64,000 nt of DNA from Quillaja saponaria. Its lineage: Eukaryota; Streptophyta; Magnoliopsida; Fabales; Quillajaceae. A program made the position numbers and the translations under genes. This document shows positions 34,201 through 47,882 of the stretch, piece after piece (the stretch's first letter is position 1; each line of letters begins with the position of its first letter). The notes under the pieces were generated by a model that had not been told where the DNA came from, did not search any database, and saw nothing but the letters and a program-made list of their open reading frames with translations. The stretch covers positions 29,385,235-29,449,234 of the forward strand of contig CM055607.1 of the NCBI GenBank assembly GCA_029379385.1, read 5' to 3'.

Positions 34201-35318
34201 TTTCCAGGCAGGGAAGTTGAATTTGTGGATTACTGTTTGCATTTATTTGTTGACATCAGTGTTCTGTGCTGTCATAACAAGAAGATAGATGGTAAAACTG
34301 CTAGACAAATTGAACTGTTGAAATTTTTTTAACTAGTGTTTGAAACCCATATGTAAGAGCACATAGCATATAGTTTGACATATTAAATCTTCTGAAGTGA
34401 AATGCACCTCCTTCTAATGACACACTAAAATATAATATGCATTTATCTCTTTTTCTTGGTTCATCTTAAAATATAAGCTGTTAAATTGCAAATTTCTTCT
34501 TCACACTTTCAGGATTCCTCTTTTTTGGTTTTACTAAAGGATATAAATGGCCTTTTCTGATAATTTTCAGTTCATTAGTTTAAGTAATAGCTGATATTAT
34601 TGGGTTAATAGGATTCTGAAAGGGCTGTGAGTAGAGTAGAGGGTGTTGCTCTTGCCAAAGAGCTTGGATGTTTGTTTCTTGAATGTAGTGCTAAGACTCG
34701 AGAAAATGTGGAGCATTGCTTTGAGGAACTTGCTCTGAAGGTATGTATAATCTAGAAGCTTCTATTGTTTTGTCCTTTGTTGATGTTCAACCAGTGTATT
34801 CAAAATGTAATTTTCTCCTTTTGGGTAAGGGTCTTTTTTTTTCTTTTAACTAGCAGCAGACTACAGCATGAAAAAAAAGAGAAGAAAATAGTTTTAGCTT
34901 TAAAAAAAAGAAAGAATCTGGGGAGAGATTATAGAGGTAGTTGCCCATTTACATTTCCTAAAATATAATCTTAGTTACCTTTATGACCTCAACTTATTTA
35001 GTTATTTAGGTTATCTGTGAAGTTATAGAGGTAGTTGCCCATTTACATTTCTTAAAATATAATCTAAGTTAGTTACCTTTATGACCTCAACTTATTTAGT
35101 TATTTAGGTTATCTGTGAAGTTTTTGCTTAAGCTCTGAAATAACCAATATACACGAACATTTGTCTGTATTCAATTGTGACAAGTTTGTAATTAATTATA
35201 GATTATGGAGGTTCCCTCTCTACTGGAAGAAGGATCTGCCGTAGTAAAGACAAACATTCTAAAGCCACAACAGGGATTCAACGCACCCGCACCCCCAACT
35301 GGTGGTTGTTGCCCTTAA
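31273..35318 (+). CDS. RABC2: Rab small GTPase, RABC2 (Rab18-like)
   Basis: A vesicle-traffic switch that cycles between GDP and GTP. Six exons with consistent phases: 31273-31411, 31981-32049, 32186-32251, 33023-33144, 34612-34740 and 35202-35318, giving 213 residues. The GTPase motifs are complete: GDSGVGKSS at 21-29, effector Thr45 in SPTIG, WDTAGQE at 67-73, NKVD at 128-131 and ECSAK at 156-160. The tail ends GGCCP, so Cys211/212 can be geranylgeranylated (CCx type). Wording such as VYDVTRR, ELYSTNQ and LEECSAK-like [12 protein letters not shown] is characteristic of plant RABC2. The gene faces the RABE gene tail to tail, with about 0.86 kb between stops. Intron 5 carries a 94-base tandem duplication. 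Confidence 0.95.
34931..35122 (+). repeat. Tandem duplication of about 94 bases in RABC2 intron 5
   Basis: The unit starting ATAGAGGTAGTTGCCC and ending GGTTATCTGTGAAGTT occurs at about 34931-35024 and again at 35025-35122. The second copy differs by a few bases and a small insertion (GTTA). It is a local segmental duplication within the last intron. Confidence 0.88.
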
Positions 35319-36182
35319 ATTGCTGCAATCGGGACATTTTCCTTGACTCGGAAATCTTGTCCAAATCATGTAAATGTAAATTTCTTCTCTAATTTCTCAG
35401 TGCAGCCATTGTTGTTCAGTTACTTATTAACTCAGTACCATAAGTATGGCGATTATTGGCACTCAAATGACACATATTAGCCTGTGTAAATTTGTTTGCT
35501 ATCTGTTCTTATTTTTAACCGATGATGATATGAGAACTGGCCAAGTATTATCGATATATTATTTGTTCAGCCAAGAAAAGAAAAAGATTGATTTATTATT
35601 ATTAGTTTTACTCTCAGATGGACACTTGTACTATATATCTGCTATCAGTAAATCATGGTAAAGGACTACTTTGAAAAAGGACCTCTAACAAAAAAAAGGA
35701 AATCCTGGATCCCAGATCTACTTAAAACTGATACATACATAGCATGTAAGAGAGTGGGTGCGAGAGAGAGAGAGAGAGAGAGAGAGTCGGCATTGTGCTT
35801 TTATTAGACAGAACACTAGTGAAGATTATTTTGTTCTATCCGTCAAAATCTGTGTAATATGAAGAATCCATATTGCATCTAAGAACTTGAACGGACCAGC
35901 AATAACTAAAACTGCAACTTTTGTATAACAAGACACAGCTAAAACTTAACTTGTTATAGACCTATATCAAGCAGCAAAATAAATTACATAAAGTCTTAAA
36001 AAAAAAACATTTGAAAATATTCCCTCCCCAAGAATTTATGGAAAAAAAAAGAAAAGAAGAATCAACATAAGGTACTAAAGTTTGCCTTCGCAAACTGAAT
36101 ACAATTCCCAACCCCAACAATTATAGGGGATAATATAACATATAGACAAAGGAGAATAGATAGTCTTGGGATTTTGAAAAAC
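35319..36182. other. Convergent 3' flanks of the two Rab genes
   Basis: The 0.86-kb gap between the RABC2 stop and the RABE stop holds only 3' UTR-like sequence. It includes a GA dinucleotide microsatellite at about 35763-35786. The short open frames here have no domain. Confidence 0.6.
35763..35786. repeat. GA microsatellite
   Basis: About twelve GA dinucleotides in the shared 3' region of the convergent Rab genes. Confidence 0.85.
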
Positions 36183-38708
<2,526 letters not shown>

Positions 38709-39731
38709 ATCCAAGCCGTTTCAGCGTCTCGGATTGCTGAGAAATCCTCTCCGAGGGACGGTGAGAGTGATCGTTGAGATCGACGGAGGTGGGAGGCGCT
38801 TTGGCTGCTCAAGGAGAAACTGAGAGCTAATGTGCGACTTTTTGGCGCACACAGACACTCACACCTGTGCCTCAAAGTCCGGACCTGAAATATAAGCCAC
38901 CAAATAGTAGGAAGGAATCTGCTGTGCACTTAAAATTATTTCCAAGCTTTACACTGGACAGACTGTTCTGCTGACGTGGCATAACGATAAACGGCTGATT
39001 GGTAATGGACAGGGTGGAGGTTGGCCTTGTGCTTATTCATTTGACGGTTGTTGTTGTACGTATGCCAGCCTGGCAGCAAATGCATAATTTATAATTTTTA
39101 ACGTAGGAATAAGAAAATTGGTCTCCCTTGGTCAATTAGTTGAGTTTGGAAAACATAATCAATTAATTTGTTCTTCACGAAACCAAAGATAATTGTTTTT
39201 CCTTGTGTAAAATCAGCTATTTAGGGAATATCAATGCCTTCCAAATGATTGAACGGAATTTTATGTAAAGGTGAGCAAATACAAATTTTAAGATTATTTC
39301 AATTGATTTACAAATATATAAAATTAAGTTGGCTAGTAATGAGGACAAAGTAGATTCAATAATTCACATTTAACAAATGAAAAACAAACCGGCCAGTGCA
39401 AGAGCAGCCTGGCAATGAGCAAGTTAATGACTTCCTTATTCAATGACCTAGTTTGTTGTTCAAAATGGACAGTGATCTAACCTAGTTTATTACTTGGTAA
39501 TAGTTCCTATGGGAGAACCATTTTTCTTTACTCTTTACAACACTATGAGAAGCAAAATACCGCATCTATTAAGTAATGTATTGAGGAAACAAATCAAGTC
39601 TGCAATGGAGATACTGAAACCGCATAAAGAATGTAGCACCATAAAGTTGCCGATCTATCTAACGGGATATATAAATAAATAGTAACCTCCATCAAAACAC
39701 AATTAAAACTTTCCAGCAACAAACCAAGCAA
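38709..39731. other. Upstream region of RABE1 and 3' flank of the ankyrin gene
   Basis: Holds the RABE1 promoter and leader on the minus strand. GACGTGGC (ABRE/G-box-like) occurs near 38973. The minus-strand frame at 38648-38929 is a shadow across exon 1 and the leader. No other gene seen. Confidence 0.5.
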
Positions 39732-42487
39732 CTACTGCAGGCATGGAACGGTAGTAACAACAGCTTCCAGCAATCTCCTAGCATCGGTGTTCAGATCAGG
39801 TAATTCTCCAGGAGTCTGCCAAAGTTCTTACACTTTAGATATTCATGATGTGAGGGAAGAAAAAAAAAAAAAAGAAGAATTGACTTACTGAATTGAGGAC
39901 ACTAACCTTTCCATACAAGTTCGACTTTGAAGGAGAAGCACCATAAGCTAGCAACAATCGGATAACATCAACATGCTCACCTCTTGCTGCGTGATGGAGA
40001 GGCTGGAGATATAACAACAGGATGATGATCAAGAGAAGTCATCCGGAGAAGGAGAAACAAACAAAACAATATAAATCATAGATCTGAATCTATCTCAAAA
40101 ACCAAAATGATAATTTTCTAAGCATTGTACAACTCTTCCTTATCAAGCACATTTACAGTTTTCATAGCTGGTTTGACTCTGACAGCATCTGAGTTAAAAT
40201 TCAAGAATTGTTCAAAGTGACAGTAACACTCACAGTATCACCCTCCGCATCCACTGATTCTAGCATCCGTTTTATATGCTCTGCACCATTGGCCCTGTTA
40301 AGTATAAGTTGGACTATCTCTGTAAACCCTGAAACAAAAAGGAAAATCTGTTGTTAGATCCAAAGCTCCAATTATTTTCAGATTCAATCATTAGGAAACA
40401 GCTATAAGATACCTCCTGCACAAGCATCATGAAGAGGAAGTGCGCCATCTTCATCCTTAGCTTCCAAGTTAGCCCCTCTTTCTAAAAGTAGCTACAATGA
40501 AAAATTATCATTCATTAGATTCTAGAATAACAAGAAATAATAAAAATATATTGACCACCAAGAGAAAGCCTAAAAACCTGGACACAGGGAAAATGGCCAT
40601 AAAGGCAGGTCAGATGTAGAACTGTGTCCCCATCTTCCACCGGTTCATCAAGACTGCCAGTGAGGTTATCTGCACTCATTCGGAGATAAGGAAAGCATAG
40701 AAGCAACTCAGAAAATATGAATAAAAGAACTAGTATGGGAGTGCAACATTCCAAAAAAACAACCATATGATGTTTCACATAAATACCACATCAGATGCTG
40801 TGAGAACAAAATAAATAGTTTTAGACCGCACTGAATTTCCATTCGTTAAAAGCAACTAGATAGCTCAAAAAAAAAATTACAATTTCAATCAATATGCAGC
40901 AACCATTTTAGTAAAAAACTATATTTGATGGTTGGACAGAATTAATTTCAGGTCTGGTTAGCAAAATCAGGCAAGTATGATACTAGGAATATGTCTGGGT
41001 GTGTTGATTTCTACCCAGATGGGTCAGCATATGTGTCATAACTTCAGATCACTAAGTAAAGTTGGAAATTCAACATAAACAAAGAAGACTATCATTCTTC
41101 TGGCAAAACCATAATAATTTGCAATCAAATTATTCTCAGAGTATCACCAAGCAGAATCTTCACTCATTAACTAAATTTTCAAATATAGAAATAGATATGC
41201 ATAATCCATTTTACAGCAAAGAACAAAGATGCAATAACTTGCCAAAAAATTTCCAAAATTGTGCAAAATGATCAATCCACTGATCACATTAAGCACCTTA
41301 ATTCTGATATTGGACCGTGATTACCAAAGTTCTATCCTGCACAACCTGATTACCTTATTTCAAAAAAAAAAGATGATGTTGGATAAGCATATGTGCCAAA
41401 GTCGTCAACTTTGAAGGCCATGAATCTAACATATCATTGGCAAACATTCATGCTGCAAATTTATTGTTAGTTTTCCTTACAATTTTCTAACACCCTCAAA
41501 CAACTTGATCTTAACCACAGACCCAGACTCTCAAGTCCCCCCTCCTCTCTTTCCACCAGAAATGAAGAGGGAAAAAATCAAATTAAATAGTGTTCGAAGT
41601 CCTTATAGCATTTAAAGCTGAAAGGTACATAAAAAATCTAGTGTTAATCAATCCAGTACTAGGTTAAGGGGATGCTCTTACATGAAATTCAAGAACTCAA
41701 GAAGAAATGTTTCTCTGTGTGCTATTCAGCAATCCCATAACAGTCCTCTGACATTGTCCTTTAAAATATCTAACTTACCCATATTTGTATATATAACCAA
41801 TTATGGCTTCTTGATTACTAACCCAAAATGAGGACCATTCAGTTCAGCAGGTAAACTTCCCAGCTCAACGATTAAAATGGAGACCAAATCATATCATCAG
41901 TAAGTGAAATAATTTTATACTAAACAGCTTCAGCTCAATAATACAGTATCTTCAAGAAAAAAAAAAAGCAAAAAAAAAAGGAGAACTTCACACAATTCAA
42001 CTAAAAGAAAAGAAACTTTATACATAAAGTGATGTCTGTTTCCTTTTATTGACGATGAGGAATCGGTTTCTATCCTTCAACTGCAAACAAATATTGTGTA
42101 CCAACGGAAACAGAATGGAGCTTTGAAGTTAAATTCTCGGTTTTTATTTCAAAGTTGGAACCCTAGTGTTTGAACAAGTAATAGACTTGGCAGAAACAGC
42201 ACAAGCAATTCAATATATTTGAGAAAAAGAAAAACGAAATCAAACAGACTTAACAAAATACTTGAACAAAATTGAATTAAAAAAGGTCAAAAAGTTCGAA
42301 GAAGAAGCAAATATGAACCTATAGCGCGGCGAAGGGCATCAACATCGCCGAGCTGAGCCGCAGCAGCTAGGTCGCGAAGATGAGGAGGCGTACTGGATTC
42401 TTCGTTCTCCATCATACCCGCTTCTTCAAAAAGAGCAATGTCGTCTTCATCGTTAGGCAGACCATTGCGTCTCCCAGGAACCGCCAT
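39732..42487 (-). CDS. Small ankyrin-repeat protein
   Basis: A protein-binding scaffold of unknown specific role. Six minus-strand exons with matching phases: 42487-42319, 40669-40578, 40491-40413, 40328-40234, 40002-39907 and 39815-39732, giving 204 residues. An acidic N-terminus (MAVPGRRNG, then DEDD..EE) is followed by four or five ankyrin repeats at about 37-66, 70-99, 103-135 and 143-172. Repeat signatures include GDTVLHLTCLYGH, DGALPLHDACAGG and GDTPLHHAARGEH. There is no signal peptide, membrane segment or extra domain. Exon borders fall inside the repeats. Intron 1 is long, about 1.65 kb. It resembles the Arabidopsis ankyrin protein next to RABE1e (AT3G09890, from memory). No defect seen. 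Confidence 0.92.
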
Positions 42488-43893
42488 TTGGGGTTTTTCT
42501 TGTTTCTCCTCGCTCCTCTACGATACTGAGGTTTTGGTGCTTCGCTCCCTCCTTAATTTCGTGTGTCTTGACGGCCTCTGCCGTTTCGTATGGTAGATTA
42601 CGCATCATTGGAGCTAATATTGAACGACAATTCAGAGCTAGAAAGAATAGAAACAATATTGACGACAATAAATATATATGTCGTTTGGGATTGTCCCACT
42701 CAAACCAAGTTTGGTCACAATTGACATGCAAGCTTTGGCATTTCAACATTATACCCACCAGGCTGCACACAATGTTGCAGCTGACACGATCGGAAGAACT
42801 ATAATAGGCTTAGTTACACTTTTTATTTTTATTTTTATTATTTGACTGATAATTCAAGTTTATTTTTAAAATTTTAAAATGTCATCATTATATAATTTTG
42901 AAAATCATGGTCCTTATTATTAAATCTAACTTAATGACATAGGACGTGACAAATAATTTCTTATATAACTTATAAACATGTCATGATGCCTATTTTACAC
43001 ATTTCTTGTTAAATTAAATATGACAAAAAAATAACGATAGAGGTCATATTGAATGGTTTTCGAAACTCTAAGGATAATATTTAAATATTTTTGAAATATA
43101 AAGACAAAATTAAATTTTAGGTTAAATTATAAAAACTAAAAGTGTAATTTAACCATTATAAAAACATGTACTTCATGAAGTTTCTTAGTTCTTTGTGACA
43201 GATTTTCCAATCAATTACTATAGCTTAGAAAGTTAAAGAACAACTGAATAAGGCACAAATTCGTCCTCATCTTTGATCTTTTTTCAGTGTTTCCTTACAC
43301 ACGAATTCAATGGTTGCGTTAATCCTTTAATTTAAAGTCAATCACATTTTTCATTCACTATAAATTAATATATATAGGATTGTGACCTCCATGTAATAAG
43401 TGGCAGACTGACTTTGCTTGCAATTGTTATTAATTACTTACTAGCTAAGTACTACTATTTTGGTTGTGACCAGTTTAATGTAACATACAGACAGAAACAG
43501 CAATGATTTTCTTGTAAAACCAAACAAAGACACCTAATCCACTACTTTTGGTACTTTTGTTTTGGTGGTGAAGAAGAGAGTTATGCCAAGCTAAATTGCT
43601 CTCTCTTTTCATATATATATATATATTATATTATACTTAATTGGCACTGTTTCTGTCAATTTCTCACATACTATTGCTAGCTCATAATTACAATTATTTC
43701 AGAAAAATAATAATAACAACTTCTTAGAATTGAGCCTAATTAAAACTAAAAGAAATCAATTTCTAGATATTAAACCATAAAGTTAGACATCAAAAGAATG
43801 TAAAGAATCAATAACTTGTGTACACTGAAATAAATATATACTATGTAATTAATTAGCACAATATTGATTTTAATTTGGTAAGGTAAATAATTA
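42488..43893. other. Intergenic DNA between the ankyrin and ZAT genes
   Basis: AT-rich. The right part is the 3' flank of the ZAT gene and the left part the ankyrin promoter. No further gene recognised. Confidence 0.5.
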
Positions 43894-44742
43894 TCAGTAA
43901 TGGCAATCCACCAAAGGAGACGTGGAGAAGACAAGTACTTGTTCCTTGGATTGAAAGGCAAACTTGGATTCTCTCTGTTCATCTTCTGGTGCAGCCGGAA
44001 GATTCAAATCCAACTTCAAAGCAATTCTGGGTTTCTTAGCTTCTTGGAATTCTGGCTTACTTGTAATTCCCATATTACTCATAGAAGTCGACGTTGTTGT
44101 TGCTGTTGTTGTTGTGATTGTGTTCACAAACGTTCTGTGTCTCCTCATATGTCCCCCTAATGCTTGCCCGGAAGAAAATTCCGCGCCACATATAGAACAC
44201 TCATGAATCTTCGGTTTAGTACTATTACCACCGTTATACAAACTTCTATTTGGTATTTGCAAGGACAAGGTGGTTGCGGTGGCGGCGGTGGCTGTGGCGG
44301 TGGTGGTCATGGTGTTATAACAATGATGGTCATCATGATCGGCAACTTCTTGAATATGATCAGTGTTCAACAAAGTAACCGGTGCCTTAGGTTTATTATG
44401 GCTGGCTCTATGTCCACCAAGCGCTTGAAAAGAATTAAAGCACCGGTTACATGTCTTGCACCGGTAAACACATAACCCGGTACTGGCCTTTGTTTTTGGC
44501 TGCGAGAGTACTTTCTGGTTATAATTATGACCTTGTGATAATAACATCAAACAATTGGCCATGTCCTCCTCTTCTTCTTCTTCTTCAGTTGTGGTTGAGG
44601 CCTCAAATCCACCACCAGAAGAAGTACTTGAAGCCATGGTTAACCGAAGCGGGGACGGTAGTCTTTGACGCTTAGTACGTTTCCCTTTGATCATCATCAT
44701 GCTACAATCAACCCCAAGTACTTCTTCTTGCTGGGCTTCCAT
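43894..44742 (-). CDS. ZAT5: C2H2 zinc-finger transcriptional repressor, ZAT5-like
   Basis: An intron-less minus-strand gene of 282 residues, typical of the plant C1-2i (ZAT) group of nuclear repressors. In order: a basic nuclear signal KGKRTKRQR at 19-27; an acidic run and L-box-like EEEDMANCLMLLSQ; finger 1 (C95, C98, H111, H115) and finger 2 (C182, C185, H198, H202), each with the plant QALGGH signature at 106-111 and 193-198; and an EAR repression motif LDLNLP at 244-249. Thr/Ala-rich low-complexity linkers flank finger 2. The start is ATG 44742. The frame runs open a further 57 codons upstream, but that would place the start beyond the TATA box at about 44905, so it is rejected. ZAT5 is the closest member by memory; the exact orthologue is not certain. 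Confidence 0.93.
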   Translation of the reverse strand: MEAQQEEVLGVDCSMMMIKGKRTKRQRLPSPLRLTMASSTSSGGGFEASTTTEEEEEEEDMANCLMLLSQGHNYNQKVLSQPKTKASTGLCVYRCKTCNRCFNSFQALGGHRASHNKPKAPVTLLNTDHIQEVADHDDHHCYNTMTTTATATAATATTLSLQIPNRSLYNGGNSTKPKIHECSICGAEFSSGQALGGHMRRHRTFVNTITTTTATTTSTSMSNMGITSKPEFQEAKKPRIALKLDLNLPAAPEDEQRESKFAFQSKEQVLVFSTSPLVDCHY

Positions 44743-44901
44743 AATGAATAAATTTGAGAGAGATGGAAATATTGAAAACCAAATGGGGGAGTTATTATAG
44801 TGGATATTGGTGGTGTGAGAAACACAAAAAGCTGGCTGGCCTTGTGAACAGTAGTAACCGTGAATTTGCTTTGCCAGTCTTGCGTTTCCAACCTTATAAG
44901 T

Positions 44902-44909
44902 TATATATA
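44902..44909 (-). promoter_or_regulatory. TATA box of the ZAT gene
   Basis: TATATATA on the minus strand, about 160 bases before the ATG. CT-rich runs lie further upstream at 44925-44975. Its position decides against the longer upstream ATG at 44913. Confidence 0.6.
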
Positions 44910-44975
44910 GCAATACAGGCTTGTAGAGAGAAGAGAGAGAGAGTATGGATGTTTTAGAGAGAGAGAGAAAGATGC

Positions 44976-46977
44976 AATGTTAAGTATGAGGAGGCGAGGA
45001 AACGAGTGAGATTCGGTTGGCTTTGAAGCAAACCCATTACTTTTTTTTTATTTTTTTATTTCTAAACGATTCCTTTCTGGAGGCATGAGGATTGGTTTGC
45101 AAGCCTGGAACCACAGAATTTTTTTGTGAACTTAATTTTACATACCTTTTTTCTCCCTTTTTAGTTTGCTTTTCTTGCTTGTGTTTACTTTGTTAGTTAA
45201 TTTTGTTTTTATTTATTTTTGCCTAATTACGTAGCTTAGCTTAGTTTAGTTTAGTTTTCTTTTGCTTTGCTTGTAATAGTACAGTTCATATGTTTATGTT
45301 TAAATAACAAACTAATTACTTTATAATTTCATTACTAATTTATAGAATGAAAGATCTTTGTGACTTGTGAGGTGGGATTACGTGGTATATGCTTCATGTG
45401 CAGTTGACTCCAATGTACACTAATTAATTACTTGTAGATGTACAAAAACCTAATAATCATGTTGTCCTGTTTCCAATTATTTCATTTTATGTCTTACTAT
45501 ATAGTCTTATCCAATCATTACCGGTTGATAGTAAATATAAAATAGACTAGAAGTGATTTTCAGAGTTCAAATCTTGGTAATAATAAGTAAAAATTAAAAT
45601 ATTTATAAATTTTTTAGTCTCAAAATGAAAGGCATGTATTTTTTTAATTGGATTTAGATTAAAAATCACTATAAGACACTAATAAATAATTTTTTTTTTT
45701 TATGTATAAGAAAAATATTTCTCAAGGACCAAAAGATAGAATAATTTTTGTAGTCTTTATTTAAGAAAATAATTAATCGACTTTTACAATTAGAATGAAA
45801 CCTGTGCGAGCCCCATTAAACACATGAATTTGTAGTCTTCCTTTTTCATATACTAGCCCTATCAAACGTTAAGCACGTGTTCATGGCCTTTAGAAAGAAA
45901 AAATAATAATAATGTAAAAAATATTATAATTGTTGTATAAATTATAAAATGAAGAGAATGAGATAAATTTGAGAAGAGGTTAATTTTAAAATTTTTAAAT
46001 AATTAATTAATTAAAATTATCAATATGTGAGTTTTTTTTTCTTTGTTAATTTTTTCTTTTAATTATATGATAAATTGAGTTGTTTGTAATAAATTAACTT
46101 AAAAACATGTTAAAATTTAGGAAAACTCTATCCTCTCTTTTAGTATGATATTTGAATAAAAAACAATATTAAAAAGTCAGATAATATTATATTGGTGTTA
46201 TGACGTTCAATATAGTATAGATATAGAAATATAGATAGATGATGAATGATGTATTATAATAACTATAATTTATTTATGCTCCTTCAGTCAAATATAATTT
46301 AGGGAACTTGTGGCCCAATAACATGTACCCACATGGGGGATTTATTATTTTACAAATACAGAAAATGAAATGGTTAAGGAATAAAATCAATTGGACGGTG
46401 TGTGAACATATTGAGGAGTTTCGTAATGTATGAAAGTAAGAGTTTAGAGAGAGAGAGAGAGATTCTTAGCGTAAGGAATCATTGTGAAGAGGGGCTGTGA
46501 GGGGCACGTAAGAGCCAACACCAGCATAAGCAGTTAGCCGCAGTTAGTGACCTAGGGGAAAGCATCATCAACTTCACTCTTCTCATTTTCTTTTTTAAAG
46601 TAATTGATTATGAAATTGTCAATAAGAAGCCCATTGGACCATTTGTATCTATATGCATTAGGATCCCAATTCATGAATTTCTCGATTCGAGCAAATCAAA
46701 ATAAGAGAATCGAACCATATCTTTTGACTATTTTTTAATTTTAATAAATGTTGAATCACTTCCTTCTTCATAGTTCTTAACCAAACAATTTATTTTTACA
46801 TATTTTAATTGATTAATTCAAATGAATATTGCTTGTATGTAGCTTCAGTTCCTATAAGAAAATCGATCAATAAAGAGTATTTTAGATTTTATCCTAGAGT
46901 TGGTCTCAGTAAATAAGAGATTATCACATGTCCCAAATACTCTCATGTACTAGTTAATGGGATACATTACTATTTTA
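44976..46977. other. AT-rich upstream DNA of the ZAT gene; no gene seen
   Basis: Contains homopolymer tracts and a GA run at about 46446-46462. No domain-bearing frame or RNA gene recognised. Confidence 0.5.
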
Positions 46978-47879
46978 GAGCTAATTTGGTATGCAAGAAT
47001 AATTTTTATAGAATTGGAATGGGAAATGGAATAGGAAAGGATGATCATTCTATTCTATTGTTTGGTAGAACCAGTGAGGAATAATAATTTCATTCTTTTT
47101 TATTAATTTTCTATACAGTTTTTAGACATAAAATCATATCAAAGTTATGTTAAAATAACAAAAATATCCATTTATAGATAAAGTAATAAAAATTATATTA
47201 TTTAAAAATGACAAAAATATCCCTCTATAGATAAAGTAATAAAAATTAAATATAATTTATGAAAAACATATATTTCTTTATTTTTAAAATTTAAAAAAAA
47301 AATTAAATTAAATTAAATTATATTATTATTAATTAATTAATATTATTACTTATATTTATTTTATTATTAATTATAATTATTTTATTATTTTATTTAAAAA
47401 TATTTAACTAATTTATTTATTTAACATTAATTAATTATTTATAATTATATTATTTAAAATGATATGAAGGGTATTTTTGTCATTTGACTAAAATGAATTG
47501 ATTTATTATTATTTTTATATACAAGTTTTTTTAATTTTTTATATGTGATATGAAAGGTATTTTTGTCATTTGACTAAATTAAATAATAAATAAATATTTT
47601 TTATTTATGAATAATAATATTATTTTATTAATATTCAACTTTTTATTTTATGTGATAAAATAGTTTTTTTGTCATTTAACTGAACTAAATTAATTTCATA
47701 GAAGTAAGAATGAGTAATCTCACCACCTATGTGGATTTGAGAATTTCTAATTCTATGAAATAAAATTGCTGAAATAAATTGAATATTCTGAGACTAAAAT
47801 CGTACTAAACAAAAAAATATTAATTTTATAGAATCATACGTGAAAGAAAATGGTCCTTTTTCACCTATTAAACTAGCCC
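46978..47879. mobile_element. Harbinger/Tourist-like MITE, about 900 bp, TTA target duplication
   Basis: The left end reads GAGCTAATTTGGTATGC. The right end, reversed, reads GGGCTAGTTTAATAGG, an imperfect terminal inverted repeat (about 10 of 14 matching). TTA immediately flanks both ends (46975-46977 and 47880-47882), the 3-base TWA duplication of PIF/Harbinger elements. Internally, GTATTTTTGTCATTTGACT occurs at about 47470 and 47560 with a decayed copy near 47665. Its inverted form (ATGACAAAAATATCC) occurs twice near 47165-47225. The core is almost pure A/T with no coding capacity. Confidence 0.68.
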
Positions 47880-47882
47880 TTA

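Noticed and set aside
44743..44913. N-terminal extension of the ZAT gene by 57 codons from an upstream ATG
   Set aside because: The upstream ATG overlaps the TATA-box region and the extra residues are unlike the family; ATG 44742 gives the usual short N-terminus.
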